Source of the DNA: Gimesia algae
GTDB lineage: Bacteria > Planctomycetota > Planctomycetia > Planctomycetales > Planctomycetaceae
Assembly: GCF_007746795.1 (NCBI RefSeq)
Contig: NZ_CP036343.1
Location: 4,024,369 to 4,088,368, forward strand
Direction: 5' to 3'
DNA: 64,000 nucleotides
Part shown: one piece after another, positions 55,050 through 63,186 of the stretch
How the letters are laid out: each line of letters opens with the position of its first letter
Position numbering within the stretch: the stretch's first letter is position 1
The notes under the pieces: model-generated
What the model was told of the DNA's origin: nothing
The model's input: the letters and a program-made list of their open reading frames with translations, nothing else
Database searches by the model: none
Made by a program: the position numbers and the translations under genes

Positions 55050-56495
55050 TTGAAAGACGCCCACACCAAAATCTCTAATCCGACCGCCGTTGGTGTCGGC
55101 GTGGCCACGCTCGCCGTGCTGGTCACGGTTATGGTAACGACCTTGCTCTACAATCACACCGTCAACCTGCTCACGGATAACCTGCGCGAGCGGCTGCTCG
55201 CCATTGTCACCACGCAGGCGGCAAACATCGATGTCGCCGAAGTGGAAGCGCTGCAGGTGGAAGGTGACTGGCAAAAGCCCGAGTGGGCGCGTCTGGTCAA
55301 ACGTCTGCAGGCAGCCCGTGATCGTAACAGCGATATCGTTTACATCTACCTCTTCCGACGGAATCGAGACGATCCCCGTCAGTTGGAATTTGTCACCGAT
55401 GCCGGGTCACTCAATCCCTACGCCAACTACGACGACGATCCCACCAACGATGTCGATAATAACGGAGACGGCCTGATCGAACCGGACGATGCCGACTATT
55501 TACAATGGCCCGGACAAGAGTATCCCGATCCGCCCGCCGAAGCGTTTCTGGCATTTGAGGGAGGCCTGACAAACGAGGACTTGTACGAGGATGCGTGGGG
55601 GCGGGTGCTGACCGGTTATGAGCCGATCCGCAACGAGGATGGCGAGACAGTCGCTGTACTGGCCGTGGATATGAAGGCCGATGATTTCTTCACAATCACA
55701 CGTCAAACCCTCTATCCGTTTACGATATTCGTCGTCTTTCTGATCCTGATGTTGGTCTGTCTGGCCGGTCTGCTGATCGCCATCTGGCATGCGCGGGTCA
55801 AGTTTCTGCAGCAACTGGACCGTGAGAAAGATGAGTTGATTGGGATTGTGAGCCATCAGCTGGTGACACCGATCTCGTCGGTGCGCTGGTCACTGGAAGA
55901 GGTCATCCAGGGGGAATACGGGCAGATTCCGGCGGCAGCCAAAGCAGTGCTGCAAACGTCAGGCGGGACCGTGCGGTCGCTGCTGGACGTTGCCACGTTG
56001 CTGCTGGATGTATCGCGGATCGAACTCGGCCGCCTGCAAATGGAAAAAACAGAGCAGAATCTCCAGGAACTGTTTGCCTATATCATCCCCCCGATCCAAC
56101 AGCGGGCCGATGAAAAGGGAGTGACGTTGAACGTGTCGTTACCCGCGAGATTACCGTCCGCGAAACTCGATCGCCGCCTCACGCACATGACCATTGAAAA
56201 CCTGTTGAGCAACGCGGTGAAGTATACGCCGCAAGGAGGCACCGTCGATCTGACCGTGACAGTCACGGACGGAACATTGCACTGCCGGGTGCAGGACACC
56301 GGCATCGGGATCCCCAAGCAAGATCAGACCAAACTGTTCGGCAAGCTCGTGCGTGCCAGCAATGTCGAGAAAGTCGAGGGGAACGGGTTCGGCCTCTACG
56401 TGGCCAAAGGGGCGATTGAGCAACAGGGCGGGAAGATTCGTTTCGAGAGCACCGAAGGCCAAGGCACCACCTTCTATGTGGACTTGCCGCTCTGA
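55050..56495 (+). CDS. membrane-bound sensor histidine kinase
   Basis: 481 residues. One N-terminal helix (VGVGVATLAVLVTVMVTTLL), a periplasmic sensor region with an EF-hand-like Asp-rich stretch (DVDNNGDGLIEPDDAD), a second helix (FVVFLILMLVCLAGLLIAIW), then DHp with His269 (GIVSHQLVTPISS) and an ATPase domain with N box NLLSNAVKYTP, G1 DTGIGIP and G2 NGFGLYVAKG. TTG at 55050 chosen because the promoter ends just upstream; an overlapping ATG (55046) is out of frame. The receiver gene follows after 35 bp. The S-H-Q-L-x-T-P motif is of the style seen in CPR bacteria. Confidence 0.88.
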   Translation: MKDAHTKISNPTAVGVGVATLAVLVTVMVTTLLYNHTVNLLTDNLRERLLAIVTTQAANIDVAEVEALQVEGDWQKPEWARLVKRLQAARDRNSDIVYIYLFRRNRDDPRQLEFVTDAGSLNPYANYDDDPTNDVDNNGDGLIEPDDADYLQWPGQEYPDPPAEAFLAFEGGLTNEDLYEDAWGRVLTGYEPIRNEDGETVAVLAVDMKADDFFTITRQTLYPFTIFVVFLILMLVCLAGLLIAIWHARVKFLQQLDREKDELIGIVSHQLVTPISSVRWSLEEVIQGEYGQIPAAAKAVLQTSGGTVRSLLDVATLLLDVSRIELGRLQMEKTEQNLQELFAYIIPPIQQRADEKGVTLNVSLPARLPSAKLDRRLTHMTIENLLSNAVKYTPQGGTVDLTVTVTDGTLHCRVQDTGIGIPKQDQTKLFGKLVRASNVEKVEGNGFGLYVAKGAIEQQGGKIRFESTEGQGTTFYVDLPL

Positions 56496-56530
56496 TACTA
56501 TGCTCCTTCTATTCCCCTTCCCCTCTCACC

Positions 56531-56923
56531 ATGCTAAAAGCCACTACCACAAAACGAGTCCTCGTTGTCGAGGATGACATCAACACCAACCACTCCCTGC
56601 AAAAGAAATTGGAAAAGCAGGGGTTTGAGACCGATGCCTGCTTCGACGGCAAAGAAGCGTTAAACCTCATGCGGGAGAAACAGTATGACGCCATTTTGCT
56701 GGATATCGTGATGCCCGTCGTCGATGGTTTTGAAGTGCTTGAGACGAGGGGCGAAACGCTGAATGCCACGACCCCCGTGTCTATCCTCACAACGGTTCCT
56801 CAGTCGCGGACGGAACGGGCGCTGGAACTCGGTGCGCACAAAGCCTACAGCAAAATGACCGAGTCCCCGGCAAGCGTCGTCGCACACATCAAAGCAGAGT
56901 TGGAGGAAGCCCCACAGGCATGA
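56531..56923 (+). CDS. receiver-only response regulator
   Basis: 130 residues, a single receiver: acidic pair in VLVVEDDINT, phosphoacceptor Asp58 (ILLDIVMPVVDGFEVL), Thr in ILTTVPQSRTE and switch Lys in AYSKMTES. No output domain. It follows the histidine kinase in the same operon and is its natural partner. Style resembles CPR receivers. Confidence 0.9.
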   Translation: MLKATTTKRVLVVEDDINTNHSLQKKLEKQGFETDACFDGKEALNLMREKQYDAILLDIVMPVVDGFEVLETRGETLNATTPVSILTTVPQSRTERALELGAHKAYSKMTESPASVVAHIKAELEEAPQA

Positions 56924-56963
56924 TGCTCTGCAGACGATACTCTCTCCCATGCTGGACAATCTT

Positions 56964-56992
56964 TTGTCTTTTGCGTGAATGCGTTGTAGAGT
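56964..56992 (+). promoter_or_regulatory. promoter of the HD protein/TrmB-like operon
   Basis: -35 TTGTCT (56964-56969), 17-bp spacer, -10 TAGAGT (56987-56992), ending 9 nt before the ATG at 57002. Moderate match; same near-leaderless layout as the two promoters before it. Confidence 0.5.
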
Positions 56993-57001
56993 CGTTGTCT
57001 G

Positions 57002-57553
57002 ATGGAAACAATCCCCTTTCTGGAACTGCTGCATCGAGGCCAACGGCGGCAGACGGGCAACAAGTTCACGAGTCATCTGTACGCCGTACGCGACCTGCTC
57101 TCCGCAGCGGGTATCGAGGATGAAGAGATTCTGGATGCGGCGTTGTACCACGATGTTCTGGAGGACAGTGCCCTCACGCGGGAGTTTCTGGAGTTTCAAT
57201 GCGGCACATCCATTGCCACCATTGTGGAAACCCTCACCAAGTCGGGATTGTGGCTGACGCGGTATTGCAAAGCCAAGCATGCCGCTGCGCAACTGGAAAG
57301 TGGTCTTGAGCAATGCCCCAAGGCGGCCGTCATCAAAATCGCCGATCGTCTGCATAACGTCAGCACGATTCGCGGGTTTTCACGCCCCAAGCAGCTGCTG
57401 TATCTCAGTGAAACCGAGCAGTTTCTGTTGCCGCTGTTTCGGCGGTGGCTCAATGACGAGAGACTGGCAGCATACCGGGGGCCGATGCAGGTGCTCGTGC
57501 AATATCTAGAAGAGGAAGTGGCCTGCAAACGTACCACAACCGCTCATGCATAG
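57002..57553 (+). CDS. HD-domain protein, small alarmone hydrolase-like
   Basis: 183 residues of the RelA/SpoT-type HD hydrolase domain alone (no synthetase, no TGS). Metal ligands: His in GNKFTSHLYAV, His50-Asp51 with ED in ALYHDVLEDSA, and the Asp-Asn region VIKIADRLHNVSTI. Small alarmone hydrolases remove pyrophosphate from (p)ppGpp. Activity is likely as key residues are present, but the substrate is inferred. Overlaps the TrmB-like gene by 8 bp, so coupled. Confidence 0.8.
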   Translation: METIPFLELLHRGQRRQTGNKFTSHLYAVRDLLSAAGIEDEEILDAALYHDVLEDSALTREFLEFQCGTSIATIVETLTKSGLWLTRYCKAKHAAAQLESGLEQCPKAAVIKIADRLHNVSTIRGFSRPKQLLYLSETEQFLLPLFRRWLNDERLAAYRGPMQVLVQYLEEEVACKRTTTAHA

Positions 57554-58298
57554 GGAGCGCTACTCTGTCGCGCAACTGGCTGAGCTGCTGGGTGTCTCCC
57601 CCGTCTGTGTGGAAGCGTATGTTGCCCTCGTCGTGCTTGGCAGCCTGAAAAAACAACAGGTCAACGACGTACTCGGCGTGCCCACCTACGTCTGCGATCA
57701 GGCCCTGGCCACACTCCGCAAACGCAACTTCATCACTAAGGGACTGCTCACCTACCGGACGGTTCCCTACACGCAGCTGGACCGACTCACGGACCGTCAG
57801 CGGCGGGCATTCGGATACATCGCCGGTTTCCGGCGGAAGGACAACGTGCATGACGGTGTGGGGATGATGCAGTATGAGGGATACGAGGGAATCCAGCGGG
57901 TCTATCTGGAGGTGCTCGACGAAGCAATCGCCAACGACGAAAGCATTCTGGCCTTTGAGAGCGGCCTGGATGCAGAGAGCGTCGGAGACGAGTTCATGCA
58001 GGCCTACATTGAGAAGCGGATTGCCGCCAAGGTGCCCGCATTTGTGTTGTCTCCCAATGAAGAACAGGACCAGGCGTACAAGGCACACTACGAAGGGAAT
58101 CTCACCCACGTCCAACTCGTCGATGGCCTGGCCCTTGAAGCGAACGTGAACGTCGTCGGCAGTCTGGTCATGACGTATACGCTCAACCCCGCACGCGGCA
58201 CGATCCGCCGAGACCAGGGAGAGGCGGAAACGCTCAAGTGCGTGTTCTGGAAATTGTGGGAACACGAGAAACGGATTGCGGAACGCGACTCACGCTGA
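57546..58298 (+). CDS. TrmB-like transcriptional regulator
   Basis: 250 residues. A first helix-turn-helix-like segment (YSVAQLAELLGVSPVCVEAYV) and a winged helix (DQALATLRKRNFITKGLLTYRTVPYTQL) precede a sensor-like C-terminal half with YEGYEGIQRVYLEVLDEAI, MQAYIEKRIAAKVPAFVL and VNVVGSLVMTYTLN, which is the TrmB pattern of sugar-sensing regulators and of many CPR proteins. It overlaps the HD gene by 8 bp. Ligand and targets unknown; its neighbours in the cargo are candidates. Confidence 0.65.
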   Translation: MHRERYSVAQLAELLGVSPVCVEAYVALVVLGSLKKQQVNDVLGVPTYVCDQALATLRKRNFITKGLLTYRTVPYTQLDRLTDRQRRAFGYIAGFRRKDNVHDGVGMMQYEGYEGIQRVYLEVLDEAIANDESILAFESGLDAESVGDEFMQAYIEKRIAAKVPAFVLSPNEEQDQAYKAHYEGNLTHVQLVDGLALEANVNVVGSLVMTYTLNPARGTIRRDQGEAETLKCVFWKLWEHEKRIAERDSR

Positions 58299-59426
58299 GT
58301 CCTGCCGTTCCCACCACGTCGTTTTCCGGTAGCGGATGTTCTGTGGTTTCTCCCCCTGTTTCTCCGGAAAGGTCACCGATGCCGCCTGCGTCGCCTGCAT
58401 ACTCTCCAGGGCTTCCCCCAGGGTGTTGGAGCGTTGCAGCTGCGTGCTGGCGGTTTCCAGATCGACTTTGGCGCTGACTGGCAGAGAGCTGGTCACCGCA
58501 TACCGTTCCTGGAATCCGTTATCTTCCTTCTCGCGGTTGTCGTGGCCGTTATGGCCCGTGAAGCGAATCTGATACGGAAAGTATTCCGGCTCCTGCTCGT
58601 GCTTCCACGAGGTAAGCATCAGATTTTGATGATTGCCGTACAGAATGCCCCGCTCTCCGAGAATCTCCTCACTCCGTCTGCGGGCCGTTTCGTAGAATCC
58701 GGGATGATTCACGTCGATGCCATCCTCCACGTAGGCCCCGCCGTCCACAAGGGCCGCATGTATTTTGCGATAGATCGCCCGACGATGCTGGTGCATTGCT
58801 GTCGAGCTGGTTGGATCGAGAAACTCATTGGCCACAAACCAGAACGCAATCGCAATCGCATACCGCTGGTGGGCGATATCGGCCGTGCGGAAATCACCGC
58901 GCAGCAACTGCAGTTTCACTCCGTCCGTCTCTTGCCAGCCGTCTGTGCCATAGAGACTTTTCGCCTTCTCCTCAATGGCGTCCACATGCGCGTCCATCAG
59001 ATCGTTCATCACGATCCGCTCAATGCCGATCTTGCGTGCCAGCTGCACGTAGACTTCCAGCAACCGACCATCCCCTGCTCCGATGACGAGCAGTTGCCGG
59101 TGTGCCCCCTGCACACTCTCGCCCAGGATCTCGTTTTGCTCCAGCTGCTCGCGGATGCGTTTGATGAGGTCCGTCAGCAGCACGGCATCGGAATAGTTGT
59201 GGTCTTCGGCGTAGTCTGCGAGATGGAGGGGGGCGTACGAACGGCAGAGTTTCGTTAGATACTGTTCGTACGGCAAAGCGGTCTGACCGGCGAAGATTTG
59301 TTCTGCCGCTTCCACTAGATGGTCGTGCATGATGGCGGGATGCTCTGTTTTTTGTGCAGGACCGTGTTCCGGCAGATTTTCTGCGGGCTCTTCGGTGCCG
59401 GAATTGTGATGATTGGGGGTCTGCAT
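58290..59426 (-). CDS. SAM-dependent methyltransferase, convergent with the cargo operon
   Basis: 378 residues. The SAM-binding motif is LLVIGAGDGRLLEVY (about residue 112), with the post-I acidic RIVMNDLMDA and FWFVANEF later, then PFL-type region ALVDGGAYVEDGIDVNHPGFYETAR. The N-terminal 90 and C-terminal 70 residues have no clear match. It overlaps the TrmB-like gene by 9 bp tail to tail. Substrate unknown. Base composition like the other cargo genes. Confidence 0.72.
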   Translation of the reverse strand: MQTPNHHNSGTEEPAENLPEHGPAQKTEHPAIMHDHLVEAAEQIFAGQTALPYEQYLTKLCRSYAPLHLADYAEDHNYSDAVLLTDLIKRIREQLEQNEILGESVQGAHRQLLVIGAGDGRLLEVYVQLARKIGIERIVMNDLMDAHVDAIEEKAKSLYGTDGWQETDGVKLQLLRGDFRTADIAHQRYAIAIAFWFVANEFLDPTSSTAMHQHRRAIYRKIHAALVDGGAYVEDGIDVNHPGFYETARRRSEEILGERGILYGNHQNLMLTSWKHEQEPEYFPYQIRFTGHNGHDNREKEDNGFQERYAVTSSLPVSAKVDLETASTQLQRSNTLGEALESMQATQAASVTFPEKQGEKPQNIRYRKTTWWERQDSA

Positions 59427-59665
59427 GCCTCAAATGGGGATCGACGCATTCGAATGATACGGCGACTCCTTTCGGTATTCCAGAAAGTCGCTGAGAACCT
59501 GAAAAGAGGCTGCATTTAACTACCGTTTCGTGAGTGTGTCAACTGTTTGAGCGGTATATACGGAGCCGTTTGAGCGTGGTCGGGACAGCGGCAAGCACAC
59601 GGTTGGTAATCGTGTGCTGTTATGTGTTATGGCTGTGTTGCGGTTTCCATGTCCCTTTGAGAGCA

Positions 59666-59690
59666 GAAAAAAAGCCCCGTGAGGGGCTTA
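59666..59690 (-). terminator. intrinsic terminator for the 59694 gene
   Basis: Stem AAGCCCC-GTGA-GGGGCTT (59672-59689), followed on the minus strand by a T-run (59666-59671 as A on the plus strand). It directly follows the stop codon of the gene at 59694. The rest of the 59427-59693 gap has nothing recognised. Confidence 0.85.
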
Positions 59691-59693
59691 TTC

Positions 59694-60041
59694 TCACATC
59701 GTTTTGGCGATAATGGCTTCCAACCGGTCAATGGTATCCTGCCGTGATATCCCAGAACACTGCTGTAAGAAACAAAGATCTTTGACCGCTTGATCACAAC
59801 CCTCGAGAAGCTCAGGAGCAGCTAATAGCAGATTATCGTTGAATCGCTCCTCCTCTTGAAGAGCAAAGACTTCTTCTTCTGTCTCCAGTTCATCCAAACT
59901 GTCTGTTGATGTGTTGTGAAGGGTGGCAATGATCTTGCCATTTGCTGCAACCAGGAGAAGGGTGTCATAGCCATCGTCCCCATATTGGATTCGCCAGGGG
60001 GAAGGGCTGTGTGCCGATGATGTGTTTGTGGCGTTTGCCAT
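59694..60041 (-). CDS. phage/plasmid-type small protein
   Basis: 115 residues with a pattern common to small phage and plasmid proteins: an early WRIQYGDDGYDTLLLV and ANGKIIATL, then FNDNLLLAAPELLEGCDQA, where N-x-L-L-x-A-A-P-E-L-L is the recurring signature. No enzymatic motif. A pyrimidine tract precedes the ATG instead of a Shine-Dalgarno, and a long hairpin lies in its leader. Function unknown. Confidence 0.65.
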   Translation of the reverse strand: MANATNTSSAHSPSPWRIQYGDDGYDTLLLVAANGKIIATLHNTSTDSLDELETEEEVFALQEEERFNDNLLLAAPELLEGCDQAVKDLCFLQQCSGISRQDTIDRLEAIIAKTM

Positions 60042-60404
60042 GATGAAAGAAGGAAAGAAAACAAATCGCCGACGTTGCTCGCCAGCATGTTCTTTTTACT
60101 GCCCAACAGTCAAGGAGGAGCACCCGTAGGGGAAGCTCCTTGCGTTGGGCGTACAATGTAAAAAAGGCGAGCACGTAACTCTCACGTCTTGAAAGGCTGC
60201 TCAACAGAAGAAGATCAATTGGTTACTCTAAAATGGATGATCAAAAGTGAGAGCCCGTGTGTTCCTCTTGCCAAGGCATTTCGTTCCATTCATGTTATGC
60301 CTCGTTAGGAATCAATATTCAGCTACTGTCCTCTGAATTCAATCTGCATGCTTGAAACAAGGACGGCAAACGAAATTCTGTTTACCGCCCTGCGCCTGCT
60401 TCCT
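60042..60404. other. leader region and gap
   Basis: Holds the hairpin at 60101-60150 upstream of the 59694 gene; the rest (60151-60404) shows no gene or repeat I can support. Confidence 0.4.
60101..60150 (-). promoter_or_regulatory. folded leader of the 59694 gene
   Basis: Long imperfect hairpin: outer GCCCAAC/GTTGGGC (60101-60107 with 60144-60150), middle AAGGAG/CTCCTT (60112-60117 with 60136-60141), inner CCC-GTA-GGG. It lies 60-109 nt before the start codon on the minus strand. Not followed by T-runs, so a regulatory leader rather than a terminator; role inferred. Confidence 0.5.
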
Positions 60405-60518
60405 TTAGTTTTCTTCTGAGCTTTGCTTTTGAGAAGAAGTATCCCCTTTGCTTGCTGTTGATAGTGTGGACTTTTCCTGTTTTTCCTCTTCGGGACTCTT
60501 TGATCCACCGTTTGTCAT
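60405..60518 (-). CDS. overlooked 37-residue protein
   Basis: ATG at 60518 to TAA at 60405-60407. Preceded by GCAGGAGAAAGTT, a good ribosome site 6 nt before the ATG. The peptide is hydrophilic, acidic and Ser/Lys/Gln rich (SPEEEKQEKSTLST in the middle), likely disordered. It is divergent from the XRE regulator with an operator between them, so it is probably its target. Coding is supported by the ribosome site and context only. Confidence 0.5.
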   Translation of the reverse strand: MTNGGSKSPEEEKQEKSTLSTASKGDTSSQKQSSEEN

Positions 60519-60551
60519 AACTTTCTCCTGCTCGAATATAGAGTTCACAAT

Positions 60552-60586
60552 ATAGTCCATTTTGGACTATTCCAATACGGACTATA
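60552..60586. promoter_or_regulatory. operator with GGACTAT half-sites
   Basis: Perfect palindrome ATAGTCCA-TTT-TGGACTAT (60552-60570) and a further half-site GGACTATA (60579-60586). It lies between the divergent 37-residue gene and the XRE regulator gene, the expected place for autoregulation. Confidence 0.6.
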
Positions 60587-60617
60587 CGATTCGCCTTTCT
60601 TTTTTTCAAGAGGCGAT

Positions 60618-60887
60618 ATGGAAAAGTCGATTTTTACCCAAGAATATTCAATCATGCTCCGCTTGCTGAAAGAAACTCGAAAGAGGTTGAAAGTTTCACA
60701 AGTTGATTTGGCTGAACGACTTGGGCAAAGCCAGTCATTCGTGAGTAAGTGTGAACGCGGTGAGCGTCGCATGGATGTGATTCAATTACGAACGGTGTGC
60801 CACGCATTGGGAACCACTCTGCCTGATTTCGTCAAAGCATTGGAAACAAGATTGAAGCAGAGTGGTAATAAGAAATCAAGACGTTGA
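60618..60887 (+). CDS. XRE-family transcriptional regulator
   Basis: 89 residues with a Cro/CI-type helix-turn-helix (VSQVDLAERLGQSQSFVSKC) followed by ERGERRMDVIQLRTVCHALG. AGAGG precedes the ATG. It probably binds the GGACTAT palindrome upstream and controls itself and the divergent small gene. Its last 12 bp overlap the convergent membrane protein gene. Confidence 0.88.
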   Translation: MEKSIFTQEYSIMLRLLKETRKRLKVSQVDLAERLGQSQSFVSKCERGERRMDVIQLRTVCHALGTTLPDFVKALETRLKQSGNKKSRR

Positions 60888-61457
60888 TTCATCTGTAGAA
60901 TCGAGATCAGAGCTATAATTGGTCTGATCTTCTTCTACTTCCATCTCTAACAACTGAGTTGTTCGGTTATAGTATTTTCGAAGTGTATCACGCGAACCCG
61001 CAAAAAATATCAACAAAAATATTCCAAGTAAGGCTTCGATCCATCCCATGGGAGCGGACCACAAACCAAGTGAAATCCTCCGGGCACTATAAACTATAAT
61101 CATGGCAATAATCGAATTGGCATAAAATTGGTAATAGTGGTAATGAATTTCGATCAGTCGATCAAAGGCATTGATATTCTTCTGCAGCTTTGAAAAATTC
61201 CAGCCTGGATCAGAAATACCTGTCCAATGGTGAATGGTATCGATGACTATCCAACGAATCGTGCTGACTGTGAGCCCCACTGCGACCGAACCAATTGTGA
61301 TATATAAGAAACCTCCGACCGTCGGCGATTCGCTGGGAAGTATTCCGATCCAAGTCTGAACCGTAGTGGAAAAAAAGCTGATTCCCCAGAGCGTTGTAAA
61401 TCCGGGAACAAGATAAGCAATTAAAAATCCAAAGTTGTTGATGGAAACAGTCTGCAT
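60876..61457 (-). CDS. hypothetical membrane protein
   Basis: 193 residues with three or four hydrophobic segments (FLIAYLVPGFTTLWGISFF, VGGFLYITIGSVAVGLTV, ANSIIAMIIVYSA, WIEALLGIFLLIFFAGS) and an acidic C-terminal tail (VEEDQTNYSSDLDSTDES). The opening FGFLIAYLVPGF is a pattern I have seen in other uncharacterised bacterial proteins. No function can be named. Confidence 0.65.
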   Translation of the reverse strand: MQTVSINNFGFLIAYLVPGFTTLWGISFFSTTVQTWIGILPSESPTVGGFLYITIGSVAVGLTVSTIRWIVIDTIHHWTGISDPGWNFSKLQKNINAFDRLIEIHYHYYQFYANSIIAMIIVYSARRISLGLWSAPMGWIEALLGIFLLIFFAGSRDTLRKYYNRTTQLLEMEVEEDQTNYSSDLDSTDESTS

Positions 61458-61562
61458 TTCATGAGAAGTTTAGCAAGGATTTTCATTAAAGCGAAATGGG
61501 AACCGATTGTTTTCCGTACTTTCACATTTTACATAATGTAATCTTGATTCGTCACAGATGTA

Positions 61563-62504
61563 CTAAAACAATTTTTTCTGAGTCTTAGGGTGATCATTTT
61601 CAGATGCTGATTTAGTACTTGGAGGTTTTTCTTTCGCTGGTTGATGTGTGCCATTATCAGCATCTCCGTTTTCCATTCGCTGCTCCAGACGGAATAACCA
61701 CTGGGGAACTTCCATGATATTGTGGGGTATTTTCTGTTCTTGATCTGGTTCGCGTGAATCTGCTTCTTGCTGAGCAAACAAACTCTGTGTTGCTTTTCGG
61801 GCCGCATCAGTGATAAAAGGCACCGGCGCCTGTTTCAGCGGGATATCTCGGATTACTCCGCGACGTCTGCCATGGGGAGATTCGTGATAGAAGCTGCCAA
61901 TCCGGTAGGCAAATTTCGATTCCAGCGTCAGTGAGTTGCCACAAACCACATAACCATACTTGCCTCGCAAACCGAGATTCAAAGCCGTAATCCGGACGCA
62001 GCGCGCATCAATGTCTTGGCCGCATAATTCTGCCTGTGGATTGATCTCCCCCGCTTTCAAGAGCATCCGTCCGGTACCACAGCAAGGATCGTTAATCATA
62101 AGAGCATGTCCATCATCCGTTTTTTCTTCAGCATCAATGGTCAAATTAGCAAGAAGTTCTGAAACCGATTCCGGAGTCAAAAATTGCCCCTTTTCCCCAT
62201 ACGAAATGCTGGCTTCAAATAAGTCTCCCAGTAAATCTTGATCCTGCTCCGACATACCCTCAATCAGCTGCGCAAGAAACTTCGGAAACAGATCCACGCC
62301 CCGCTTTCCTTGAGAGCCCTCTGTGTGCGCTTTGATCGCCTCAAAATAAGCAGGTTCCATCGTTTCTGCGGCCAGGGCGGCCACACACGCTTGGAGGACG
62401 TCTTCGAAAGCTTTACCGCGGCTGACACTCGATCTCTGGGAAATACTTTCCAAGGTATTGAATAGCTGCCGGGTGTGGGAATAAAAGAATTGCTCTTTGG
62501 CCAT
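61563..62504 (-). CDS. N6-adenine methylase-like protein, probably inactive
   Basis: 313 residues of the HsdM-like N6-methylase fold. The SAM motif is INDPCCGTGRMLLKAGE (about residue 140) and the entry segment GQFLTPESVSELLANL is conserved. After AELCGQDIDARCVRITALNLGLRG, where the catalytic N-P-P-Y/F motif is expected, I see only VVCGNSLTLESKFAYR, so the base-flipping catalytic motif is absent. The C-terminal 80 residues are charged and disordered. Such reduced methylases are common on mobile elements. A toxin gene lies 60 bp upstream on the same strand. Confidence 0.75.
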   Translation of the reverse strand: MAKEQFFYSHTRQLFNTLESISQRSSVSRGKAFEDVLQACVAALAAETMEPAYFEAIKAHTEGSQGKRGVDLFPKFLAQLIEGMSEQDQDLLGDLFEASISYGEKGQFLTPESVSELLANLTIDAEEKTDDGHALMINDPCCGTGRMLLKAGEINPQAELCGQDIDARCVRITALNLGLRGKYGYVVCGNSLTLESKFAYRIGSFYHESPHGRRRGVIRDIPLKQAPVPFITDAARKATQSLFAQQEADSREPDQEQKIPHNIMEVPQWLFRLEQRMENGDADNGTHQPAKEKPPSTKSASENDHPKTQKKLF

Positions 62505-62564
62505 GGCCGCGTAGCCTGCCTCAGAATCAAATATGAGGCAAGAGATTTCACAGCGATGTGAAAG

Positions 62565-62882
62565 TTAATTGATTTTGTCTAATTCATCACGCGGCAGAGC
62601 AAGACGTGCTGCATGGCGAACCGTGAGTACATACACGATTTGTTCCCGAATCGTAAACACAATCCGAAATGGGCCGTACAGGGCCTGACGGATTTCTACT
62701 TTCACAAATTCGTTTTCGGGGGCCAGACCGCAGGCTTCCGGAAAGGTTTCGAGACCAGCCAATTTTTGCTCCAGACCGGCTTTCCAATCCCGAGGATCTG
62801 CCGGTCCCTGTTTACGGATATAAGCAAAGGCACTTTTAATATCCGCTTCAGCCCGCTGAGAGAGTTCTACCCGAAATGTCAT
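62565..62882 (-). CDS. ParE/RelE-family toxin
   Basis: 105 residues of the ParE/RelE fold: AEADIKSAFAYIRKQ, then FRIVFTIREQIVYVLTVRHAAR near the end, the usual toxin pattern. The start overlaps the antitoxin stop by four bases (62879-62882), so they are coupled. ParE-like members inhibit gyrase, RelE-like ones cut mRNA; which applies is not clear. It probably stabilises the element. Confidence 0.85.
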   Translation of the reverse strand: MTFRVELSQRAEADIKSAFAYIRKQGPADPRDWKAGLEQKLAGLETFPEACGLAPENEFVKVEIRQALYGPFRIVFTIREQIVYVLTVRHAARLALPRDELDKIN

Positions 62883-63127
62883 GCGTCGTCGAGTTCGGCC
62901 AGAACATCACGGAAGGGACGGGTGCGGCCCGCATCCACGTCAGCCAGACCTTTGTTTAATGCGTTAAGGGAAGCCGCCAGTTCCTCATCCGTGCCCACTC
63001 CCAGCATGTCGCGATAGATTTCAATCGACATGAGGATGTACTTTCGCCCTTCTTCATCCACTTCCACCAGTCCGTGCTGTTGGTCTAGGGCGTTCCGCTG
63101 TTCTTCGGTGAGTCGTGGTTTTAACAT
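62879..63127 (-). CDS. antitoxin partner of the ParE-type toxin
   Basis: 82 residues: LTEEQRNALDQQHGLVEVD with EEGRKYILMSIEIYRDML (the D-x-E-G/T-G-R-x-Y-x-L-M pattern of small planctomycete antitoxins) and a C-terminal toxin-binding helix. I chose the ATG at 63127; the in-frame TTG at 63220 adds 31 atypical residues. Antitoxin-first order and 4-bp overlap are typical of type II pairs. Confidence 0.8.
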   Translation of the reverse strand: MLKPRLTEEQRNALDQQHGLVEVDEEGRKYILMSIEIYRDMLGVGTDEELAASLNALNKGLADVDAGRTRPFRDVLAELDDA

Positions 63128-63186
63128 AACGCTATTATAGACGATGAGGGGCGCAGTTGTCACTAAGAAAGCCTGACAATTCGGGA

